DNA of 64,000 nucleotides, taken from NCBI RefSeq assembly GCF_030160115.1, contig NZ_BSNS01000020.1, positions 248,001 through 312,000 on the forward strand, given 5' to 3'. A program made the translations under genes and the position numbers. The notes beneath the pieces were generated by a model, which ran no database searches, had not been told where the DNA came from, and saw nothing but the letters and a program-made list of their open reading frames with translations. This DNA is from Devosia nitrariae (lineage in GTDB: Bacteria; Pseudomonadota; Alphaproteobacteria; Rhizobiales; Devosiaceae). Of this stretch, positions 58,625-64,000 are shown in pieces. Within the stretch, counting starts at the first letter, position 1, and every line of letters begins with the position of its first letter.

Positions 58625-60004
58625 TCAGAGGGCTGCGTGGACGCGATCTACGGCGCGGGTGGTGAGTTCGATGATCCTGTCGACCTCGGCGCGGGTGATC
58701 ACCAGCGGCGGCGCGAAGCCGAGGATGTCGCCGTGCGGCATGGCGCGCGCGATCATGCCTTCTTCGAGCGCGGTGGCGGAGACCTTCGGGCCGATCTTGA
58801 GGTTGGGGTCGAACTGGGTTTTCCGGTCCGGCCCGGTGCCGAACTCGAGCGCCGCCATCAGCCCGACGCCACGCACTTCGCCGACCAGGGGGTGATCGTC
58901 GAACGCGTCGTGCAACCGCTGCTGGAAGTAGGCACCAGCATCACGCGCATTGCCGACGAGATCCTCGCCCTCGACGATGTCGAGATTAGCATTGGCCGCC
59001 GCCGCACAGAGCGGATGTCCGGAATAGGTCCAGCCATGACCAATCGGGCCGAGCTTGTCGTTGCCCTCGGCCAACACCTTCCACACGCGTTCGCCAATGA
59101 TGCTGCCCGAGAGCGGCAGATAGGCGGAGGTCACACCCTTGGCGATGGTGATGATATCGGGGCGCATGCCGTAGGTATGGGAACCGAAGACCTTGCCGGT
59201 GCGCCCGAAGGCGGTGACCACCTCGTCGGCGATCAGCAGCACGTCGTGCGCGGCCAGCACCTTCTGGATCTCTTCCCAGTAACCCTCCGGCGGCGGGATG
59301 ATGCCGCCGGTGCCGAGCACCGGTTCGCCGATGAAGGCGGCAACGGTTTCGGGCCCCTCGGCGCGGATCAAGGCATCGAGTTCGGCGGCGAGGCGCCTGG
59401 AATAGTCACGTTCGCTTTCGCCCGGTTCCGCGTTCCGCCAGTAGTGCGGGCAGGCGGTATGCAGCACCCGGCCCAGCGGCAGGTCGAAGGCATTGTGGAA
59501 TGTTGGAAGGCCGGTAAGGCTGCCGGTCATCAGGCCCGAGCCGTGATAGCCGCGCTGTCGCGAGATGATCTTCTTCTTCTCAGGGCGGCCCAGCACGTTG
59601 TTGTAGTACCAGACCAACTTCAGATTGGTCTCGTTGGCGTCCGAGCCGGAAAGACCGTAGTAGACCTTGCTCATCCCCATCCCCGCCATCTCGACGATGC
59701 GCCTGGAGAGCTGGATGATCTGCTCGTTCGAATGCCCGACGTAGGAATGGTAGTATGCAAGTTGCTGCGCCTGGGCATGGATGGCGTCAGCGATCTCCGT
59801 GCGGCCATAGCCGATATTGACGCAGTAGAGGCCGGCAAAGGCATCGAGGCTGCGCTTGCCCTCCCGGTCGGAAACGTAGACGCCGCTGCCCCCGGTCATG
59901 ATGCGGTTGGGAATCTCGCCCCGCTCGAATTGGCCGAGATGCGTCGAGGGGTGAAAGACGTATTCGCGGTCGATCGTCGAGATGTCGTTGATATGCTGGT
60001 TCAT
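58625..60004 (-). CDS. Class III aminotransferase (DoeD/Atf-like)
   Basis: A 459-residue PLP-dependent omega-type transaminase. Seen: GLYCVNIGYGRTEIADAIHAQAQQLAYYHSY, GLSGSDANETNLKLVWYYNN, Asp in LLIADEVVTAFGRTG and the Schiff-base Lys in ITIAKGVTSAYLPLSG. In ectoine catabolism it would convert diaminobutyrate to aspartate semialdehyde. The start is ATG 60004, six bases after AAGG; a GTG at 60022 overlapping the previous stop is possible. The gene is closely followed by the second M24 gene. Confidence 0.9.
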   Translation of the reverse strand: MNQHINDISTIDREYVFHPSTHLGQFERGEIPNRIMTGGSGVYVSDREGKRSLDAFAGLYCVNIGYGRTEIADAIHAQAQQLAYYHSYVGHSNEQIIQLSRRIVEMAGMGMSKVYYGLSGSDANETNLKLVWYYNNVLGRPEKKKIISRQRGYHGSGLMTGSLTGLPTFHNAFDLPLGRVLHTACPHYWRNAEPGESERDYSRRLAAELDALIRAEGPETVAAFIGEPVLGTGGIIPPPEGYWEEIQKVLAAHDVLLIADEVVTAFGRTGKVFGSHTYGMRPDIITIAKGVTSAYLPLSGSIIGERVWKVLAEGNDKLGPIGHGWTYSGHPLCAAAANANLDIVEGEDLVGNARDAGAYFQQRLHDAFDDHPLVGEVRGVGLMAALEFGTGPDRKTQFDPNLKIGPKVSATALEEGMIARAMPHGDILGFAPPLVITRAEVDRIIELTTRAVDRVHAAL

Positions 60005-60018
60005 AATCGCCTTCTCTG

Positions 60019-61524
60019 TCACGCGGCCCGATAGGCGGCGCAGACATATTTGATGTCGGTGAACTCATCGATGGCATGACGGCCGCCCTCGCGGCCGAGT
60101 CCGCTTTCGCGCACGCCCCCGAAGGGGATCGGATGCCCGGTCATCTTCACGCAGTTGACCGCGACCATGCCCACCTTCAGGGCTTGCGTGATCCGGCAGA
60201 TGCGGTCGTGGTCGTGGGTGTAGAGATAGGCCGAGAGGCCGTAGGGGCTGTCGTTCGCAGAGGCGATCAAAGCCGCTTCATCGTCGAAGGGAATGATGGC
60301 CGCCACCGGCCCGAAGGTCTCCTCGGAAAAGATCTGCATCTGCGGCGTGACGTCGACCAGCGCCGTCGCCTCGAAGAAGAGGCCGTGGCTGGAGCCGCCG
60401 GCCACGAGGCGGGCCCCCTTGCTCAGAGCGTCCTCGACATGGGCGGCGCATTTGGCGACGGCGCGCTCGTGCATCAGCGGCCCGAGCTCGACGCCCTCCT
60501 CGAATCCATCGCCCATCCGCAGTTCGGTCGTGCGCAGGGCGAAACGGGCGGTGAACGTCTCGTAGATCGAGCGATGGACATAGATGCGGTTGGCGGCAAG
60601 GCAGTCCTGGCCGGTGGTCTGGAACTTTGCCGCGATCGCCGCGTCCACGGCTTCCCCGATATCGACGTCAGGGAAGACAATGAATGGGGCGTGGCCACCG
60701 AGCTCCAGCGACATGCGCTTGAGCGTATCGGCGCCCTCGCGCATCAGCTTCTTGCCGATTCCAGTCGAGCCGGTGAAGCTCACCGCGCGCACCGCCGGAT
60801 TGGCAACCAGTTCGCCGACGATCGGCTGCGCGGCGCCGGTGACGACATTGAAGACGCCGGGCGGGAGGCCCGCACGGTCGGCGAGCTCGGCAAGCGCTAG
60901 CGCCGAGAACGGCGTTTCCGAGGCGGGTCGCACCACCACCGTGCAACCGGCGGCGAGCGCCGCGGCGGCTTTGCGGGTGATCATGGCAGAGGGGAAGTTC
61001 CATGGCGTGACGCACGCGACCACGCCGACCGGCTCGCGGCGCACCGTCATCTGCCGGTTGGGCAGATGGCTCATCGGCATCTCGCCGTCGATGCGCTTGG
61101 CCTCCTCGGCGAACCATTCGACGAAGCTTGCCGCATAGTCGATCTCGCCGCGCGACTCCGCCAGTGGCTTCCCCTGTTCGAGCGTCATCAGCACCGCAAG
61201 ATCCTCGCGGTTGGCGACGATCAGGTCGTACCAGTTGCGCAGGAGCCGCGACCGGTCCTGAGGCAGCAGCTCTCGCCAGGCGTCGAAAGCGTGTTCTGCC
61301 GCCGCGATGGCAAGCCGCGTCTCCTCCATGCCCATATCGGGCACATGGCCGACCATGTCCCCTGTCGAAGGATTGACAACGGCGATGGTCTGGCCGTTGG
61401 CCTGCCATTTGCCATCGATGAAGGCGAATTCGCGCAGAAGGCGCGGATCGGTCAGCCGCTCCATGCCCCGCGGCTTGCTGGCGCTGTCGGGCCAGTAGGC
61501 GAGTGCAGTCGAACTCTGGGCCAT
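60019..61524 (-). CDS. Aldehyde dehydrogenase (succinate/aspartate-semialdehyde type)
   Basis: A 501-residue NAD(P)-dependent aldehyde dehydrogenase. Cofactor and catalytic motifs: VTPWNFPSAMITRKAAAALAAGCTVVVRPASETP, SFTGSTGIGKKL, Glu in MSLELGGHAPF and the nucleophile Cys in FQTTGQDCLAANR. It resembles succinate-semialdehyde dehydrogenase GabD; in this cluster (Ssd/DoeC role) it would oxidise aspartate semialdehyde to aspartate. The start is ATG 61524 with AGAGGAGACC upstream; the open frame reaching back to 61668 has no start signal and overlaps the regulator's end. Confidence 0.92.
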   Translation of the reverse strand: MAQSSTALAYWPDSASKPRGMERLTDPRLLREFAFIDGKWQANGQTIAVVNPSTGDMVGHVPDMGMEETRLAIAAAEHAFDAWRELLPQDRSRLLRNWYDLIVANREDLAVLMTLEQGKPLAESRGEIDYAASFVEWFAEEAKRIDGEMPMSHLPNRQMTVRREPVGVVACVTPWNFPSAMITRKAAAALAAGCTVVVRPASETPFSALALAELADRAGLPPGVFNVVTGAAQPIVGELVANPAVRAVSFTGSTGIGKKLMREGADTLKRMSLELGGHAPFIVFPDVDIGEAVDAAIAAKFQTTGQDCLAANRIYVHRSIYETFTARFALRTTELRMGDGFEEGVELGPLMHERAVAKCAAHVEDALSKGARLVAGGSSHGLFFEATALVDVTPQMQIFSEETFGPVAAIIPFDDEAALIASANDSPYGLSAYLYTHDHDRICRITQALKVGMVAVNCVKMTGHPIPFGGVRESGLGREGGRHAIDEFTDIKYVCAAYRAA

Positions 61525-61664
61525 GATTTCGGGTCTCCTCTGGGTATTGGCCCGGAGGATAGGCGCGCGTGCGCCGGGACTTCCGCCGAAGTGCCGGCTA
61601 TCGACGGTGGTTTCATCTTTTCGAGGAGCCCTTTGGCGAGGACTCGTCTGCTGGCGTGTCGCGC

Positions 61665-62150
61665 TCATGCCGTGTCTCCGCCAAGGAGCGCATCGAGCGG
61701 CAATTCGGCATTGTCCTTGACCGACTTGGTCACCACGTAGCTGTAATAGCGCTCGATCTGGAGGCCGCTTTCCAGGAGGTCGTCCATCAGTCGTTGATAG
61801 GCGTCGATGTCGCGGACCACGACCTTCATCACATAATCGATGCCGCCGCCGGTCGCCTGGCAGTCGATGACCTCGGGCGTTGCCCGGATGCGGCTCTCGA
61901 AGCGCTCGAAATCGGCAGCCCGATGCTGCTTGAGCACGACCTCGACCATCACCGTGGTGACGGGCGCCAGCTTCTTGAGCGAGAGCCGCGCGGCATAGCC
62001 GGCAATAACCCCGCTCGCCTCGAGGCGCTTCAGCCGCTCCCAGACCGGACTCGGCGTCAGGTTGACCCTCTCGGCAAGTCCGGCCTTGGTGATGCGGCCA
62101 TCGCGCTGCAGGGCCTTGAGGATCGCCCGATCATAGCTGTCCAGAGCCAT
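61665..62150 (-). CDS. Lrp/AsnC-family regulator of the ectoine cluster
   Basis: A 161-residue Lrp/AsnC regulator. Helix-turn-helix at about 5-50 (LDSYDRAILKALQRDGRITKAGLAERVNLTPSPVWERLKRLEASGVI) and a C-terminal RAM effector domain (TVMVEVVLKQH... IDCQATGGGIDYVMKVVVRDIDAYQRLMDDLL). Homologues (AsnC/DoeX) are standard members of ectoine-degradation clusters. GGAGAG precedes the ATG. It lies 3 bp after eutC, and is separated by 140 bp from the aldehyde dehydrogenase, a gap that may hold an internal promoter. Confidence 0.92.
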   Translation of the reverse strand: MALDSYDRAILKALQRDGRITKAGLAERVNLTPSPVWERLKRLEASGVIAGYAARLSLKKLAPVTTVMVEVVLKQHRAADFERFESRIRATPEVIDCQATGGGIDYVMKVVVRDIDAYQRLMDDLLESGLQIERYYSYVVTKSVKDNAELPLDALLGGDTA

Positions 62151-62153
62151 TGC

Positions 62154-63146
62154 TCAGCTCTCCACGGTCTGGCCGAGGCCGCGGGCGCGGGCGACGTCGA
62201 GTGCGTGCACCGCGATGGAGGTATCCTGCACGCCGGTCCCCGTCAGGTCGCAAACGGTGATCTCGTCGTCCGACCGTCGGCCGGGCACATGGCCGGCACA
62301 GATGGCGCCGAGCTCGTCGGCCATGTGGTCGGGGCCAACGAGATCCGCCGCAATCGCCGAGCGCAGCTCGCCCACCACCCTGGATTGGGCCAGTCGATCG
62401 CACACGAACCGGTCGGCAGCCGTGACGATTGACGGATCGAGTTCGTTCTTCTCGCTCGAGTCCGAGCCCATCGCAGTGATGTGCAATCCGGGGTGCATCC
62501 ATTCGGCGCGGATCAGCGGTGACCGCGACGGGGTCGTCGTCACCACCACCTGGCTCTGACGCACCAGGGCCTCCGGGGTTTCGGCAACCGCCACCGGTCT
62601 GCCGAGTCGAGCCGTCATCCGATCGGCGTAGGCGTTCGCCTTCGAAGTATCGCGCGACCAGACCAGCAGGCGGGCGAATGGCCGCACGAGCGCTAGTGCC
62701 TCGATCTGCAGTTCGGCTTGCACTCCGGCCCCGATCACTCCGACCGTCTCGACATTGGCGAGCGCGAGATGCCGGGCCGCCACGGCCCCCGCCGCGGCGG
62801 TCCGCACGTCGGTGAGATAGCCGTTGTCGAGCAGCACGGCCTTGACGATGCCGGTCTCCGCGTCCAGCACGATCATCAGGCCGTTGAGGCTGGGGAGGCC
62901 CCGCTTGGGATTGTCGAAGAAGCCGGGACTGACTTTGATGGCAAAACCCGAGAGGCCGGGGACATAGGCTGTCTTGACGTCGACCTCGCCGTGCTTTTCG
63001 GCGATGGCCATCGAGAGGATCGGCGGCATCACGACGCCGCCTCCGGCAAGGGCCGCGAACGCGCCCTCGACGATATCGACCGAGCCAGGGTCGAGGGCGA
63101 CGCATGCCCGCAGATCGCGCTCGGTAAGGATGGTGACGTCAGGCAT
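62154..63146 (-). CDS. eutC: EutC, ornithine-cyclodeaminase-like protein
   Basis: A 330-residue member of the ornithine cyclodeaminase/mu-crystallin family. Seen: GGGVVMPPILSMAI, KVSPGFFDNPKRGLPSLNGLMIVLDAETG, the NAD-binding VGVIGAGVQAELQIEAL and a VVTTTPSRSPLI stretch. With EutB it is known to be required for hydroxyectoine use, together converting it toward ectoine. The start is ATG 63146 with GGAGG before it, overlapping the EutB stop by eight bases. Confidence 0.88.
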   Translation of the reverse strand: MPDVTILTERDLRACVALDPGSVDIVEGAFAALAGGGVVMPPILSMAIAEKHGEVDVKTAYVPGLSGFAIKVSPGFFDNPKRGLPSLNGLMIVLDAETGIVKAVLLDNGYLTDVRTAAAGAVAARHLALANVETVGVIGAGVQAELQIEALALVRPFARLLVWSRDTSKANAYADRMTARLGRPVAVAETPEALVRQSQVVVTTTPSRSPLIRAEWMHPGLHITAMGSDSSEKNELDPSIVTAADRFVCDRLAQSRVVGELRSAIAADLVGPDHMADELGAICAGHVPGRRSDDEITVCDLTGTGVQDTSIAVHALDVARARGLGQTVES

Positions 63147-64000
63147 CCGATGCCTCCGGCGATTTGCCGTCGATGACGGCGCGGAACACGTCCATGTCGA
63201 CGTTGCGGCCCGAAATAACCACTGCAACATTGCGTCCGAGCTCGGCGAGCCCCGGTTCGATCAGTGCCGCAATGCCCACGGCACCGGCTCCTTCGGCCAC
63301 CCATCCCGCCTTGAGGAACAGCGTCCGCATGGCAGCAGCGATCTGGGTCTCGGTGAGGAGGACAATGTCATCGACCAAGTCCCGGACCATGGAGAACGTA
63401 TGCCTATTGGAAAGGCCAATGCCGCCGCCCAGCGAATCCGCGAGCGTCGGTTCCTCGACCACATCGACCGGATGCCCAGCCGAAAGGCTCGCCGCCATCG
63501 CCGCGCCGCGCTCCATGCTGAGGCCGATTACCCGCACGCCCGGCGCCTTCGCTTTTGCCGCAGCCGCGATGCCGGCGATCAATCCTCCACCCGACAGCGG
63601 CACGAGGATAGTGTCGGTTTCCGGCGCATCCTCGAGGATCTCGAGCCCGATCGTACCTTGGCCGGCGATGACGGCGGCGTGGTCGAATGGCGGGATTTCG
63701 ACGAGACCTTGCTGCGACACCAGCCGGTCGACCTCCGCCTGCGCGTCGTCCTGGCTTTTGCCGACGATGCTGACTTTGGCGCCAAGCTTGCGAACAGCCT
63801 CGATCTTGTTCTGGGGGACCAGTTTCGACATGCAGACCGTCGCGGGAATGCCGAGCCGGTCCGCCGCGTAGGCGAGCGCCCGGCCATGGTTGCCCGTCGA
63901 GGCGCAGACCACGCCGCGCGCCGCTTCCTGCGGGGAGAGGCGCGAGAGAGCGTTTGCCGCGCCGCGTAGCTTGAAGGCGCCGGTGGGTTGAGCGGTTTCG
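63139..64000 (-). CDS. eutB: EutB, threonine-dehydratase-like (5' end cut by window edge)
   Basis: The visible 286 residues lack the N-terminus, which lies beyond base 64000. The PLP lysine motif is at the very edge (AFKLRGAAN), followed by CASTGNHGRALAYAADRLG, TILVPLSGGGLIAGIAAA and the C-terminal VVISGRNVDMDVF. This is fold-type II serine/threonine dehydratase. Next to EutC, an AsnC regulator and DoeA it is best read as EutB of hydroxyectoine catabolism. EutA, EutE/DoeB and the ectoine importer would be expected further right. Confidence 0.87.
   Translation of the reverse strand, partial: ETAQPTGAFKLRGAANALSRLSPQEAARGVVCASTGNHGRALAYAADRLGIPATVCMSKLVPQNKIEAVRKLGAKVSIVGKSQDDAQAEVDRLVSQQGLVEIPPFDHAAVIAGQGTIGLEILEDAPETDTILVPLSGGGLIAGIAAAAKAKAPGVRVIGLSMERGAAMAASLSAGHPVDVVEEPTLADSLGGGIGLSNRHTFSMVRDLVDDIVLLTETQIAAAMRTLFLKAGWVAEGAGAVGIAALIEPGLAELGRNVAVVISGRNVDMDVFRAVIDGKSPEASDA

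Overview
The window is a GC-rich, gene-dense piece of chromosome or large replicon from an alphaproteobacterium, most likely a Hyphomicrobiales (Rhizobiales) soil or plant-associated heterotroph. This rests on the number of ABC importers each paired with a local regulator, the ExoY-type sugar transferase, the ectoine-catabolism (eut/doe) and heterotetrameric sarcosine oxidase genes, and a palindrome at 46133..46177 that resembles a dispersed element I recall from this order. The genus is not determinable by eye. No tRNA, rRNA, CRISPR array, insertion sequence or phage gene was seen.

Layout. 1-8.1 kb is a mixed region: a SulP anion transporter with a tandem universal stress protein, three tiny membrane proteins, an ExoY-like glycosyltransferase, and two genes that each appear broken by one missing base (a DHA2-type MFS exporter and an ECF sigma factor with a SnoaL-like tail). 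8.1-13.3 kb is a leftward operon: LacI regulator, sugar-binding protein, sulfatase, cupin dioxygenase-like protein and SDR dehydrogenase, headed by a perfect 16-bp palindromic operator. 13.4-22.7 kb holds a GntR regulator divergent from a rightward operon: AtuA/DUF1446 protein, its small partner, a five-gene dipeptide-type ABC importer and a type-B carboxylesterase.

22.75-33.5 kb is a leftward fucoside-type sugar operon (binding protein, two permeases, GH151-like glycosidase, LacI, MalK-type ATPase, GH95 alpha-L-fucosidase) with a divergent aldo/keto reductase. 33.7-36.6 kb carries a pyruvate-oxidase-like ThDP enzyme and a DUF4336 protein. 36.9-46.1 kb is a second dipeptide-type importer operon with an amidohydrolase inserted among the transporter genes, followed by a RidA-family deaminase, a SelA-like PLP enzyme and an IclR regulator. 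46.2-51.3 kb has a xylulokinase-like FGGY kinase divergent from a three-gene ribose-type importer.

51.3-64 kb is a long leftward block: EutB (cut by the right edge), EutC, Lrp/AsnC regulator, aldehyde dehydrogenase, class III aminotransferase, two creatinase-fold (M24) hydrolases of which one is ectoine hydrolase, and sarcosine oxidase beta, delta, alpha and gamma. The genes form a path from hydroxyectoine through ectoine towards central metabolism, coupled to an N-methyl-glycine oxidase.

Most of the window is therefore a chain of import-and-degrade modules. The least understood are the AtuA importer operon, the amidohydrolase/RidA/SelA-like operon, and the second M24 hydrolase next to sarcosine oxidase. 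Stretches over 300 bp without a convincing gene are 2372-3062, 4288-4594 and 36620-36949.
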